The notes under the pieces: model-generated | Databases searched by the model: none | What the model was told of the DNA's origin: nothing | What the model saw: the letters and a program-made list of their open reading frames with translations, nothing else | Shown: in pieces, positions 1 through 8,477 of the stretch | Position numbering within the stretch: the first letter of the stretch is position 1 | Layout: each line of letters opens with the position of its first letter | Position numbers and translations under genes: made by a program | Source of the DNA: Gemmatimonadota bacterium | GTDB taxonomy: Bacteria; Gemmatimonadota; Gemmatimonadetes; Longimicrobiales; Gaopeijiaceae | Assembly (NCBI GenBank): GCA_029262115.1 | Contig: JAJCZZ010000032.1 | Location: 1-53,073 of the forward strand | DNA length: 53,073 nucleotides | Reading direction: 5' to 3'

Positions 1-1
1 G

Positions 2-19
2 CAATACTGTTTATTTAGA
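2..19 (+). repeat. Left terminal inverted repeat of the IS4-family element
   Basis: Sequence CAATACTGTTTATTTAGA. It matches the inverted right end in 17 of 18 positions (T versus C at position 13). The transposase stop codon, read in the second frame, lies inside it at 11-13. Confidence 0.9.
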
Positions 20-1403
20 TAGCACAACCACTCGGATGTCCCTCCAGACGGTGCCGCGTTGGGGGTTGCGGTGCTTGGTGGGGAAGTTGCTCATCTTGCG
101 CTTGACGGCCCGTGGGTTATGCCGTCCGCGGCTCGAGACGACGCGCTCTTCAAGGATCTCATCGAGAATCCGCTGGTGGAATTCCATTTTCTGCTGAGGG
201 GGGAAAAGAAACGTAGGCGGGCAGTTTGCGGCGCACGACGCGAACGGTATGAGTGAAGGACACCGTATCGGGGTCGATGCCAGCTTTCAGTGCGGCCTCA
301 TGTATCAGGCCTCGGATCGCAAAATGGGCGAGCAGGAGACCATAGAACTCTTGGCGAACGAGGTCGGGGGTCTTGCTTCGGAGCACGATGCGGCGGCCCC
401 TGAGGTGGGTCTTGAATTCGCCGAAGGCCGTTTCGATCTCCCAGCGTTCGCAGTACAGGGCCGCGAGCTCTTCGGCAGGCGCCTGTGTCGGGTCCACGAT
501 CCCCGTGATCAGACGATACAAGGGCTCGGCTCCTTCGACGCCCTTGAGACTGTACTCGATGACGCGCACCACAATTCCCTGACGGTCATGCCGCCGATCC
601 TTGGCTGAGGGATAGACCTTGCTCAGGTAGGAACCATCGGGCAGTCGTTCGATGCAGGGCAGACGGGAGTCCTTCTTGACCCGCCACAGCAGATCCGCCC
701 CGGTCGCGTCGGCGTGCTTCCACAGCTCATACCCGAAGAACCCGCGGTCCGCGAGGCACAGCATCCCCGGCGTCAGATTGGCGAGGACCTCTCGAGCCAC
801 GCTACGCTCGCCCGTCCTGTAGCCTCCCTGCCGGGCACCAAACAGCACGTGCGTGCCGTTCTCCACCAGCGACACCACCCGCATCTGTGGGAAGCCGCTT
901 CGCCCGCGACTGGCCCCCGGCCGGCCAAACTCCGCCTCGTTGCCCTCGGTGTCGGCCGTGTCCAGCGTCGTGCCGTCGATGCTGACCAGCCTCCAGCTCC
1001 GGTACCACGCCCCTTTGGTTTCCGGGGTCGCGATCGGTACCACCACTTCGCGATACAACTTCCGGAGGGGCTCGACACCGAGGCGGGTCCTGGCTTGCGA
1101 GATCGCCGACCGTCCCGTGGTCCGCACCCGCCGCACCTCCAGCCCCAACCACTCCAGCCCCTCAAGCAAGCAGCGCAGCACCTCGCCGTACGACACCTGC
1201 ATGTAAAGCGCCAACGCGATCACGTAGTAGACCATCACGTGGGCTGGCAAATTCCGCTGCCGTTGGCTCGCGCGCCCCGTCTCCGCCAACACGCGGTGGA
1301 CCTCGTTGATCGGAATCTTCTCGCTCACGACTCCGAGGCTGATGAAGTCGGTAATCCGAGTTCCCTCGGGGAGCCCTGCCACCGTCCGTGCCATCGGATG
1401 CAC
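11..1403 (-). pseudogene. IS4-family transposase, split by a one-base frameshift
   Basis: This is a DDE transposase that would catalyse cut-and-paste movement of the surrounding element. The N-terminal IS4-type domain covers roughly residues 10-110. Catalytic residues are D143 (SIDGTTLD), D219 (CLADRGFF) and E324 within the IS4 signature Y317-(2)-R320-(3)-E324-(6)-K331. The first frame stops at 159 after 414 residues. A second frame continues from about 199 to a TAA at 11-13 and encodes a tail with KRKMSNFPTKHR, a motif typical of the C-terminus in this family. Joining the two gives about 463 residues. The break is a run of six G on the plus strand (198-203); five would restore the frame. It is most simply an inactivating indel or a homopolymer sequencing error. 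Programmed +1 shifting at CCC-CCC-T is possible but unproven. Confidence 0.88.
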
Positions 1404-1449
1404 TCCTTGCCATGGTTGCGTTACCCGACAAGAGTACGCCCTGAATCAC

Positions 1450-1467
1450 TCTAAGTAAACAGTATTG
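1450..1467 (-). repeat. Right terminal inverted repeat of the IS4-family element
   Basis: Read inward on the minus strand it is CAATACTGTTTACTTAGA, one mismatch from the left end. It lies 47 bp upstream of the transposase start. Confidence 0.9.
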
Positions 1468-1470
1468 GGG

Positions 1471-1836
1471 TTAGAAGCCCAGGAGCACTTCGTGGATGAG
1501 CCACGAGAGGCCGACGTAGAGGACGGCCGAGACGAGCAGTACGACGAGCCTGTTTCGGCCGAGCCGTGCTTGAAGCGCATCCAGGCTCCATCGGGCCACC
1601 GGCTCTGCCCCAGCCACATCCGTTCGAACTCGCTGGTCCGCCCGATGCCCCTCCAGGAATCGATAGGCCTCGTTGATGAGTTGCGTACGCTGGACCGCCT
1701 CCGAGAACCAAGGGGAGTCTGGGGCGAAACGGTCAGGATGCCAGCGCTTCAGCATCCTGCGGTACGCCGATTTCAGTTCCCCGGGAGTGGCGGTTGCCTC
1801 GACGGACAGGAGTCCCCGTGCCTCGTCATCGTTCAT
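1471..1836 (-). CDS. J-domain (DnaJ-like) membrane protein
   Basis: A 121-residue protein. The N-terminal ~70 residues form a J domain with the HPD tripeptide (KRWHPDRF), which in this family stimulates the ATPase of an Hsp70 partner. A hydrophobic C-terminal segment (VVLLVSAVLYVGLSWLIHEV) should anchor it in the inner membrane with a very short tail. Zinc-finger and C-terminal substrate domains of full DnaJ are absent, so this is a specialised co-chaperone. I chose ATG at 1836; a GTG directly before it is equally possible. The gene follows the secreted protein at 1843-2724 by a few bases and is probably co-transcribed. The IS element begins three bases after its stop codon, so the C-terminus could have been altered by the insertion. 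No dnaK lies in the window. Confidence 0.82.
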   Translation of the reverse strand: MNDDEARGLLSVEATATPGELKSAYRRMLKRWHPDRFAPDSPWFSEAVQRTQLINEAYRFLEGHRADQRVRTDVAGAEPVARWSLDALQARLGRNRLVVLLVSAVLYVGLSWLIHEVLLGF

Positions 1837-1842
1837 CACACC

Positions 1843-2724
1843 CTACCGCTGTCCCGCCTTCAGGGTCACCTGAACGCTTGCGTCGATCTCGCCAGTCCGA
1901 CGCTCCCACACGCTGAGCACCGCGATGGTCGGACCCCGCTCGGGAATCTCTTTTTCCCACCGGCTGATCGACTCGTTCGTTCCGAGGGCCTGACCCAGGC
2001 GCCGCCACCCGTCGGCTTCCATGGCATTGTTATAGTGAGAGAACACCTCCGCTACCGGTCGCGCCGTACGGATCATGGCCGAGGATCCGGCGTTCCCCCC
2101 GGACGATCCGCTGCCCCGGCGGTCTACCGATGCGCCTTCCATCGGGGGAAGGATGGGGAGGAGGTCGTCACCCGTCATGGCGCGCCGTGCCTGGTTCTGG
2201 TATTCCAGCATCTGTGCCTGCTCGGAATCGCATGGAGAATTCTCCATGGAGCGCAGGTCGATCCTGATCAGCTCGGAGTCCCGGGCGGAAACGGACTGGA
2301 CCGAAGCCATGTGGGCGGGGCCGCACCAGCCATTGAATCGGGACGGCGTGCGCGTCGACAGGAAGCCTCGGCGGAACGGGTCGAACGCCACCTCGGACCG
2401 GCTCCATCCCTGCGCCGGCATCCAGTCGTCCATCCGGCCGAGGGCCTCTCGCGCGGGGCCAGCCACTGCGATCACGACTGTTCCGGTCGTCCCGTCCCGG
2501 TTGGCCTGTCCTCCGACCACCCGTCCGAGGTCATCGAACGGCAACACGCCCACCAGAGAGGGGGGCACCGCCCCCACGCTGATGTTGCTCTGCGACCGAC
2601 CGAGCATCAGCCCCAGGACGAGGTCCATGGGCACGACGGCGTCCTCAGTCTGGCCGTGGAGCGGGTCCGGTGCGGCGAGGGGTGAGGTCAACAGAAGGGC
2701 GGCGAGAAGCGTACGAACGTGCAT
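1843..2724 (-). CDS. Secreted protein of unknown function, 293 aa
   Basis: I do not recognise a family. The start is an ATG preceded by GGAGG at seven bases. Residues 1-25 form a Sec signal peptide (LLAALLLTSPLAA, cleavage likely near HGQ). The mature part is soluble-looking, with no further membrane segment. It contains two cysteines (GWCGPAHM and NSPCDSEQ) that could form a disulfide. One stretch near the end (AEVFSHYNNAMEADGWRR) resembles periplasmic sensor-like modules in which a short alpha/beta unit is repeated, and a similar REALGRMDDWMPAQGW stretch occurs near residue 80, suggesting an internal duplication. It lies just upstream of the J-domain gene on the same strand. Confidence 0.65.
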   Translation of the reverse strand: MHVRTLLAALLLTSPLAAPDPLHGQTEDAVVPMDLVLGLMLGRSQSNISVGAVPPSLVGVLPFDDLGRVVGGQANRDGTTGTVVIAVAGPAREALGRMDDWMPAQGWSRSEVAFDPFRRGFLSTRTPSRFNGWCGPAHMASVQSVSARDSELIRIDLRSMENSPCDSEQAQMLEYQNQARRAMTGDDLLPILPPMEGASVDRRGSGSSGGNAGSSAMIRTARPVAEVFSHYNNAMEADGWRRLGQALGTNESISRWEKEIPERGPTIAVLSVWERRTGEIDASVQVTLKAGQR

Positions 2725-2873
2725 GGCGGGACCTCCGGGCGGACGGGAAGCGTCGTTCGAGAGTGCGTCCAGCGAGCGCCGCGGTCAAGGTGCGAAGGAG
2801 AGCGAACGCCTTGGCACTGCCCGAGAGTGCCGCCTCTGAGCCGCAATCGACCGGCGAAAGCGGAGCACCCCCG

Positions 2874-4655
2874 TCAGCGCAGCCCGACCCTCGGGAAGAT
2901 CCGGGCGACGCCTACCGCTCCGGCCACGGCCGCCGCCAGACAGACCGACGACATCGCGATGTTCCCGTACAGCGCGTAGCCCGTGCCGAAGAGGGCCCCG
3001 TAGACCGTCACGCATCCGAGGAACCATCCGAGCAGCGCCGCGGAGAGCTCTCCACTGTCCGACGCTTGGGCACGTTCTGCACCGCCGCTACGGAGATCCG
3101 CTCCTTTCCATCCCCCTCCGAGAGGCCGGATCGTGTCGTGGAACGACTGGAGCGTCGCGCGGTCAGCGGGTTGGGTCACCAGGGTTACGGTGATCCAGCC
3201 GACGGTTGTGACAGCCACCCCGATGAGGAGTTCGAGGGTCGGGTCCAGATCGAGGCGCCCGGTCCGCCCACCGACCTCGAATGCCACGGCCACGAGAAAG
3301 GAGATGACCATGGCGGACAGCTCGCTCCACGCGTTGACCCGCCACCAGAACCAGCGCAGCAGGAAGACCAGTCCGGTGCCCGCGCCAATCTGCAGCAACA
3401 GCTGGAAGGCCTGCAGGGCGTTCTCCAGCCAGAGTGTCACGATGCTGGCCAGAATCATGAGGACAGCGGTAGCCAGCCGCCCGATCAGGACGTAATGCGC
3501 GTCCTCGCTGTCCCGCCGTACGAAGCGGCGGTAGACGTCGTCCACGACGTACGACGCGCCCCAGTTGAGGTGGGTGCTCACCGTGGACATGTACGCCGCC
3601 GCCAGGGAGGCGGCCACCAGGCCGAGCAATCCGTGCGGGAGGAAGACCAGCATGGCCGGGTACCCGAGATCGTCTTTCACGATGGACGGGTCGAGGTGAG
3701 GGAACGCGAGTTGGAGGCTCTCCAGGGTCGGGTACACGATCAGCGAGGCCAGCGCCACGATGATCCACGGCCAGGGGCGGAGCGCATAGTGGGCCACCGT
3801 GAACCAGAGGGTCGCCTTGACCGCGTGGGTCTCGTCGCGGGCCGCGAGCATCCGTTGCGCGACATAGCCGCCGCCTCCGGGCTCGGCGCCGGGATACCAC
3901 GTGCTCCACCACTGGACCGCTACCGGCACGATGAAGACGGCCGCCGCCGTCCTCCAGTCGGAGAAGTCCGGCAGGAGGGAGAGCCGACCGGCGACGTTCG
4001 GATGGTCGAAGAGGGCGGTCAGCCCGCCCACGGCGGGATGCGCCACCGCGAAGTAGGCGGCGGCGAACGCGCCGCCCAGGGCGATCACGAAGAGGAGCAG
4101 GTCCGTCACGACCACGCCCCACAGCCCGGACGTGATCGAGTACAGTGCGGTCACGGCGCCCGCGACGAGCACCACCTCGTACTTGCTGGCGCCGAGAAGG
4201 ACACCTCCGATCTTGATGGCCGCCAGCGTGACGGTGGCCATGATCATCACGTTGAAGAAGACCCCGAGGTAGATCGCTCGAAAGCCGCGCAGGAAAGCGG
4301 CCGGCCGCCCGGAGTAGCGGAGCTCGTAGAAGCCGACGTCGGTGAGCACCCCCGAGCGACGCCACAGCTTCGCGTAGAAGAAGACCGTGCACATCCCCGT
4401 GAGAACGAACGCCCACCAGAGCCAGTTGCTGCTGACGCCTCCGGTCCGCACGAGATCGGTGACGAGGTTGGGCGTGTCGGTCGAGAAGGTCGTCGCGACC
4501 ATCGACGTGCCGAGGAGCCACCAGGGAAGGCTCCGACCACCAAGGAAGAACTCGTCCGTGCTCGACCCAGCGCGCCTCGCGAACAGCAGTCCGACCGTGA
4601 CGGCCAGCACCCCGTAGCCGGCCATGACGGACCAGTCGAGTGCATCGAGGAGCAT
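2874..4655 (-). CDS. Sodium:solute symporter (SSS family)
   Basis: A 593-residue polytopic membrane protein that should couple inward Na+ flow to uptake of a solute. The N-terminus GRSLPWWLLGTSMVATTFS is the SSS signature after the first membrane helix. About 13-15 hydrophobic segments follow. The conserved VAASLAAAYMSTVSTHLNWG stretch in the middle corresponds to the Na+-site helix of this family. A hydrophilic loop of ~60 residues precedes the last two helices. The open frame continues far upstream but overlaps the nucleotidyltransferase gene, so I place the start at the ATG at 4655, 29 bp after that gene's stop. Close spacing suggests the two form one transcript. The substrate cannot be read from sequence; pairing with a sugar-phosphate-type nucleotidyltransferase hints at a sugar or polyol. 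Confidence 0.88.
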   Translation of the reverse strand: MLLDALDWSVMAGYGVLAVTVGLLFARRAGSSTDEFFLGGRSLPWWLLGTSMVATTFSTDTPNLVTDLVRTGGVSSNWLWWAFVLTGMCTVFFYAKLWRRSGVLTDVGFYELRYSGRPAAFLRGFRAIYLGVFFNVMIMATVTLAAIKIGGVLLGASKYEVVLVAGAVTALYSITSGLWGVVVTDLLLFVIALGGAFAAAYFAVAHPAVGGLTALFDHPNVAGRLSLLPDFSDWRTAAAVFIVPVAVQWWSTWYPGAEPGGGGYVAQRMLAARDETHAVKATLWFTVAHYALRPWPWIIVALASLIVYPTLESLQLAFPHLDPSIVKDDLGYPAMLVFLPHGLLGLVAASLAAAYMSTVSTHLNWGASYVVDDVYRRFVRRDSEDAHYVLIGRLATAVLMILASIVTLWLENALQAFQLLLQIGAGTGLVFLLRWFWWRVNAWSELSAMVISFLVAVAFEVGGRTGRLDLDPTLELLIGVAVTTVGWITVTLVTQPADRATLQSFHDTIRPLGGGWKGADLRSGGAERAQASDSGELSAALLGWFLGCVTVYGALFGTGYALYGNIAMSSVCLAAAVAGAVGVARIFPRVGLR

Positions 4656-4684
4656 CAGCGGCCCCCGATCTGGATCAGGTCCAC

Positions 4685-5626
4685 CTAAGCGGACAGCTCC
4701 GCGAAGCCATCGGCGAGGACGGCCGGGTAGAGACCCCGAGAAACCCGGCCGCGAAGCGACTCCTGGGCCTCGTCGCGGTCGGCCGCGTGGGTGATCCCGA
4801 ACCACTCTTCGCCCGAGTGGAGAACCCGCACGGTGGTCGAACCGGTCTGGATCTGCCCGTTGATCGCGGTGCTGAGAAGGAACTCCGCCTCGGCGTTCGC
4901 CCCCCACCGGTCGAGGAAGCGGCGGAACTGCCGTCTCATGAGCGTGAGCACGCCCGGCGTGAAGCCCCACAGATTCATCGACACGATCTCCCGTCCGCGT
5001 AGCTCGACGACCTCGCCGTCCGAGTCCACTCCGGCGATCCACCCGTCCACCAGTCGGATGTCCTGCACCTCCGTCACGCGCTCGAGTCGGTGGTCCGGAC
5101 CCATCACGCAAACACCTCGCGCCACACCTCCGGCGCCCGAGACAGACAGAGTGTCCGACAGCGTATACCCCACGAGCGCAGCCTCGGTGGGGAGGGGATC
5201 CGTGGTGAGGTGAGCCTGGAGCTGGCGAAAGGCCTCGAGGCCGTACAGGTCGTCCGAGTTGCACACTCCAAACGGGCCCGGCACGTTATCCTGAACGACC
5301 AAAACGGCGTGACCCGTACCCCACGGCTTGAGGCGGTCCGGGGGGGGCCAGTATCCGGGGGGCACCGCCAGCGGCTTCTGGCTCACGAAACGCACCGGGA
5401 AGCGGTCTCCGATGGTCGACGCGACATGGTCGCGCACCCGATCGCGGATCTCCTCACGCACCACGAGGATCGCCTCGGAGAAGCCCGCTCGCGCGGCGTC
5501 CAGGATGTTGTAGCCCATGATGGAGGCGCCGCAGGGGCCCAAGGGGTCGATCTGCTTGAGTCGTCCGTACCGGCGGGACATCCCAGCGGCCAGGACGACC
5601 AGAGGCGGTCCCTTCGTTTCAGTCAT
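4685..5626 (-). CDS. Nucleotidyltransferase of the GlmU/RmlA-like fold
   Basis: A 313-residue protein that probably transfers a nucleotide from an NTP to a sugar phosphate or related phosphorylated substrate. The N-terminal nucleotide-binding loop is LAAGMSRRYGRLKQIDPLGP, a variant of the GXGTRxxPLTK motif in the subgroup with SRYGxLKQ. Further motifs are PWGTGHAVL near residue 100 (base-binding region) and CNSDDLYG near residue 120, whose aspartates should hold the metal. The start is the ATG at 5626, preceded by GGAAGGA at about seven bases; the longer open frame upstream is non-coding. It is the first gene of a probable two-gene operon with the sodium symporter. The acceptor substrate is unknown. 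Confidence 0.83.
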   Translation of the reverse strand: MTETKGPPLVVLAAGMSRRYGRLKQIDPLGPCGASIMGYNILDAARAGFSEAILVVREEIRDRVRDHVASTIGDRFPVRFVSQKPLAVPPGYWPPPDRLKPWGTGHAVLVVQDNVPGPFGVCNSDDLYGLEAFRQLQAHLTTDPLPTEAALVGYTLSDTLSVSGAGGVARGVCVMGPDHRLERVTEVQDIRLVDGWIAGVDSDGEVVELRGREIVSMNLWGFTPGVLTLMRRQFRRFLDRWGANAEAEFLLSTAINGQIQTGSTTVRVLHSGEEWFGITHAADRDEAQESLRGRVSRGLYPAVLADGFAELSA

Positions 5627-5917
5627 CGAGCGTCCTTCCTGGGAGCCGGGAACCGCGCGAGGCGGTGGTCGCTTACGGGTGGAGACGGCGCGCCCGTGGG
5701 CACGCTCGTGGATACAGAATGGAGATGGGTCACTCTCCTGCCAATGGCCGCCCGGTTCCGGGGACTGCAACGGAACCGACCGACGGGGCATCGAAGATCC
5801 AGAGAGGCCGGGAGCGACCCGGCCGCGGGCGGATGACGAAACTTCCGGGGCGCTCCGTACGAAGGGATACACGAGGTGAAGGGAACCTCCGGAAGTCGAA
5901 CGAAGGGATTACAGACA

Positions 5918-6166
5918 ATGATCAGGCCTCATATCAAGAAGAGTTCATCGGCCCCATGGTGGGCCGTGTTCGGAGCCCCGTTGCTGGGAGTTCCGCTCCT
6001 GGTAGGCGTGCTCGCGCTGAGCGCGCCGGCGGAGGAGAAGAGTCAGGCGGACGTAGAGGACAGTGAAGCGTCTTTCGTCCACGAGGAAGTGGAGATCGAG
6101 CCGACTCCCGCCCACGTGGCGGAGGTTCGAGTCGAGGAGACGGTGGCGCCACTCGCGCGCTGTTGA
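5918..6166 (+). CDS. Small single-pass membrane protein, unknown
   Basis: An 82-residue protein with a short basic N-terminus (IRPHIKKSS), one hydrophobic segment of ~25 residues (WWAVFGAPLLGVPLLVGVLA) and an acidic periplasmic tail rich in E and V, ending in RC. I chose the ATG at 5918, with AAGGGA upstream; an in-frame GTG at 5876 is a weaker alternative. It is followed after 50 bp by an intrinsic terminator, which supports a separate transcript. It faces the nucleotidyltransferase gene across a 291-bp divergent region with no recognised genes, in which an imperfect direct repeat (ACGAAGGGAT..ACA) occurs twice about 40 bp apart near 5858 and 5899. Function unknown. Confidence 0.6.
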   Translation: MIRPHIKKSSSAPWWAVFGAPLLGVPLLVGVLALSAPAEEKSQADVEDSEASFVHEEVEIEPTPAHVAEVRVEETVAPLARC

Positions 6167-6216
6167 CGGGTCCCGTCGCTGACGAACATGTCGGCGACCG
6201 GGGCCCGAGGTACCTG

Positions 6217-6247
6217 CGGCGCTGCTCTGTTGGAGTGGCGCCGTTTT
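6217..6247 (+). terminator. Intrinsic terminator after the small membrane protein
   Basis: CGGCGCTGCT pairs with AGTGGCGCCG across a seven-base loop (one G-U pair and two mismatches in ten), followed directly by TTTT. The T run overlaps a possible TTG start of the next gene, which argues for starting that gene at 6291. Confidence 0.65.
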
Positions 6248-6290
6248 GCACTTCTGGAACCGTGGGTCCATCCGCATCGTACTTGAAAGC

Positions 6291-7229
6291 ATGGAAGAGA
6301 TCCGCATTCCCAACGATGCCACGTACAGCCCCGTCGCCCTGACGGACCTCATCACGGCCGCACCGCTCGCGTCGAGGGTCCTGCTCGGGGCCACGCTGCC
6401 GGGCCGTGTGGTGTCCGCCGCGGCGCTCGGGCTCTACGCCGGGAGCGCCGTGAAGGACTGGATGCACCGTCGAGACGTCGACTGGATCGACTTCGAGGAC
6501 CAGTTCGGGTCCGACGTGAAGCGGCTGGATCCGATGCCGGACGAGGAGCGCCGTGACGAGATCGAGCGACTGGCGTCACGACTCGCCCGCGAATTCACGG
6601 CGGAGCGCCGCCCCCGGGAGGAGCTGGCTGAGCAGGTGAACCACCACCTGACCGAGTACATCGCGTCGATGACCGGTCAGCGCGTGGTGACGAGCTCCGA
6701 AGTCCGTGACTTCACGCTCGCGAAGCTCCTCTTCCCGTTCGCGATGGGCGTGTGCGACATCGTGTCGGGCGATGTCGCCATCTTCAAGGACACCGGTATC
6801 CTCGAGGCGCACGTGATCACCCACGAGTTCGCGCATCGGAAAGGCTACTGGAAGGAGCTTCACGCTCAGGCACTGTCGTATCTGACCCTCGTCCATTCCG
6901 GCGATCCGCTTCTGGTCCAGGCCGGACTGGCGGAACGGCTTCATCGCCAGCTCAAGGTCGTATCCAAGCACGACCACGATGCCTACCACGACCTCGTGGA
7001 GGGTTTGAAAATGCGCGACGAGCTGACCGAGCAGTTCCACACGCTCCGGCCCGCCCCGTCGACGTACGAGTCGTCCGTTTCGACCGTGATGAAGACGATG
7101 TACGACCAGCGGATGAAGTTGACCGGTCAGAACGGGCTCTCCGACTACGACGAGGGCTTCACCAACTTCTTGTGGACCTTCTCCCGGGCCATCGGCGTGG
7201 GGCGTGACCCCGGTCAGGCCGCGATCTGA
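6291..7229 (+). CDS. DUF3810-like zinc metalloprotease
   Basis: A 312-residue protein, probably a membrane-associated zinc peptidase. HEFAHRKGY is an HExxH motif, followed by KELHAQALSYLTLV, as in the DUF3810 family where a downstream E(A/L)xA segment supplies the third ligand. Here that position reads HAQALSY rather than EAN, so the third ligand is uncertain. The N-terminal hydrophobic stretch (ASRVLLGATLPGRVVSAAALGLYAG) could insert into the membrane. I start at ATG 6291 because an earlier TTG overlaps the terminator; the ribosome-binding site is weak. The gene converges on the radical SAM gene with 38 bp between stops. Confidence 0.65.
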   Translation: MEEIRIPNDATYSPVALTDLITAAPLASRVLLGATLPGRVVSAAALGLYAGSAVKDWMHRRDVDWIDFEDQFGSDVKRLDPMPDEERRDEIERLASRLAREFTAERRPREELAEQVNHHLTEYIASMTGQRVVTSSEVRDFTLAKLLFPFAMGVCDIVSGDVAIFKDTGILEAHVITHEFAHRKGYWKELHAQALSYLTLVHSGDPLLVQAGLAERLHRQLKVVSKHDHDAYHDLVEGLKMRDELTEQFHTLRPAPSTYESSVSTVMKTMYDQRMKLTGQNGLSDYDEGFTNFLWTFSRAIGVGRDPGQAAI

Positions 7230-7267
7230 TGGGAACCGGCCAGGGCGCTTCACCTACGCGGAGTCTC

Positions 7268-8329
7268 CTATCCGAACAGGTCCATCTGCGGTCGGTCCGC
7301 CTCAGGCACGCGAAAGGCGGCGGACGAAAGCGTCGGCTTGCGGTTCAGTCCGAACCGCTCGCAGGACACCGCGAAGAGGCCCCGGATCTGCTCGGCGAAC
7401 GGGCCCTCCCCGCGACCCCGCAGTGCGAAGCGGGCGTCGTAGAGGCGTCCCCCCCGTAGGTCTCGCAGTCGGCTCAGGACTTTCTCCTTCCGGTCGGGAA
7501 CGTGCGCGTCGAGCCAATCGGTGAAGATCTCCTTCACACCGTGGGGAAGGCGCAGAAGGATGTACCCGGCGAACGACGCCCCCGCGTCGGCGGCGGCCTC
7601 CAGGATGGCCGGGATCTCGTGGTCCGTGAGCCCGGGTATCACCGGCGCGATGTTGACGCCGACCGGGATACCCGCCTCGGCGAGCACTCGGATGGCGCCG
7701 AGCCGCCGACCGGGGGAAGACGCGCGCGGCTCGAGCGAACGCTGGATCTCATCACGCAGCGACGTCACGGAAATCGTGACCGCCGCCCCTCCGACGGAGG
7801 CGAGGTCGCTGAGCACGTCCACGTCGCGTGTTACCAGATAACTCTTCGTGGTAATGGCGACCGGGTTGCGGAACTCAGCCAGGACCTCGAGGCACCGCCG
7901 GGTGATCCGCAGACGGCGCTCCACCGGCTGATACGCGTCGGTGACGCCGGAGAAAAGGACCGGCTCGGGCCGCCACTTCGGAGAACCGAGCGCTTCGCGT
8001 AGAAGGCGGGGAGCGTCGCGCTTGACGAAAATTCGGGACTCGAAGTCGAGGCCGGCCGACAGACCCAGATACTCGTGGTTGGGGCGCGCGTAGCAATAGG
8101 CGCACCCGTGCTCACAACCACGGTAGGGGTTCACGCTTGCGTCGAAAGCCACGTCGGGGCTGTCGTTGCGGGCGATCACGCTCCGCGCCCGATCCGTCAG
8201 GAGCTCCGTTCGTGGGCCTGGGTCGTCCGGGTCCGACCAACCGGAGCGATCGACGTGGTACCGCTCGAAACGGTTCGGTGGGTTCGATCGCGAGCCGCGA
8301 CCTCGGACGACGGGGAGTGCGACGGACAC
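7268..8329 (-). CDS. PA0069-family radical SAM protein
   Basis: A 353-residue radical S-adenosylmethionine protein. The cluster-binding CX3CX2C motif is C72-EHG-C76-AY-C79 followed by YARPNHEYL, the hallmark of the PA0069/SplB-like group. After the motif come FSGVTDAYQPVE, ITTKSYLVTRD and IPVGVNIAPVIPGL, all conserved in that group. The C-terminal ~80 residues (RLYDARFALRGRG to the end) form the usual short tail domain. The start is GTG at 8329 with GGAG seven bases upstream. Members are often single genes with unknown substrates. SplB-like DNA photoproduct repair has been suggested from similarity but not shown for this group. Confidence 0.88.
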   Translation of the reverse strand: MSVALPVVRGRGSRSNPPNRFERYHVDRSGWSDPDDPGPRTELLTDRARSVIARNDSPDVAFDASVNPYRGCEHGCAYCYARPNHEYLGLSAGLDFESRIFVKRDAPRLLREALGSPKWRPEPVLFSGVTDAYQPVERRLRITRRCLEVLAEFRNPVAITTKSYLVTRDVDVLSDLASVGGAAVTISVTSLRDEIQRSLEPRASSPGRRLGAIRVLAEAGIPVGVNIAPVIPGLTDHEIPAILEAAADAGASFAGYILLRLPHGVKEIFTDWLDAHVPDRKEKVLSRLRDLRGGRLYDARFALRGRGEGPFAEQIRGLFAVSCERFGLNRKPTLSSAAFRVPEADRPQMDLFG

Positions 8330-8418
8330 GAAACATCTCCGGGAGAACGATACCGAACAAAAACCGAATATGCCGTACATTACCCCTCTTCGCGCTCATC
8401 GAAAAGGGGCCAGACGAG

Positions 8419-8453
8419 AGCGGCCCCACCGGAAGTCTCCCGGTGGGGCCGCT
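8419..8453 (-). terminator. Perfect 14-bp hairpin, probable terminator of the 144-aa gene
   Basis: AGCGGCCCCACCGG and its exact complement enclose a seven-base loop, starting 25 bp after the minus-strand stop codon at 8478. A CCCCTTTTC tract follows about 12 bases later rather than directly. The stem is much stronger than anything else in the intergenic regions nearby. Confidence 0.55.
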
Positions 8454-8477
8454 GATCCATCAGATCGAGGACTCGCC

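Larger units (their letters stand above)
2..1467 (-). mobile_element. IS4-family insertion sequence, complete end to end
   Basis: The element is bounded by 18-bp terminal inverted repeats and carries one transposase gene filling almost its whole length (~1466 bp), the usual plan of an IS4-group element. The transposase reads on the minus strand with its start near the right end. Only one base lies outside the left end in this window, so the target-site duplication cannot be checked. The right end stops three bases short of the stop codon of the J-domain gene. The transposase frame is broken, so this copy may be unable to move by itself. Confidence 0.9.

Noticed and set aside
2670-4688. 672-codon plus-strand open frame opposite the sodium symporter
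   Set aside because: The symporter on the minus strand shows the SSS signature and helix pattern. The plus-strand translation is a hydrophilic shadow.
4656-5264. N-terminal extension of the sodium symporter frame
   Set aside because: It overlaps the nucleotidyltransferase gene in another frame and lacks any hydrophobic segment; the ATG at 4655 directly precedes the first membrane helix.
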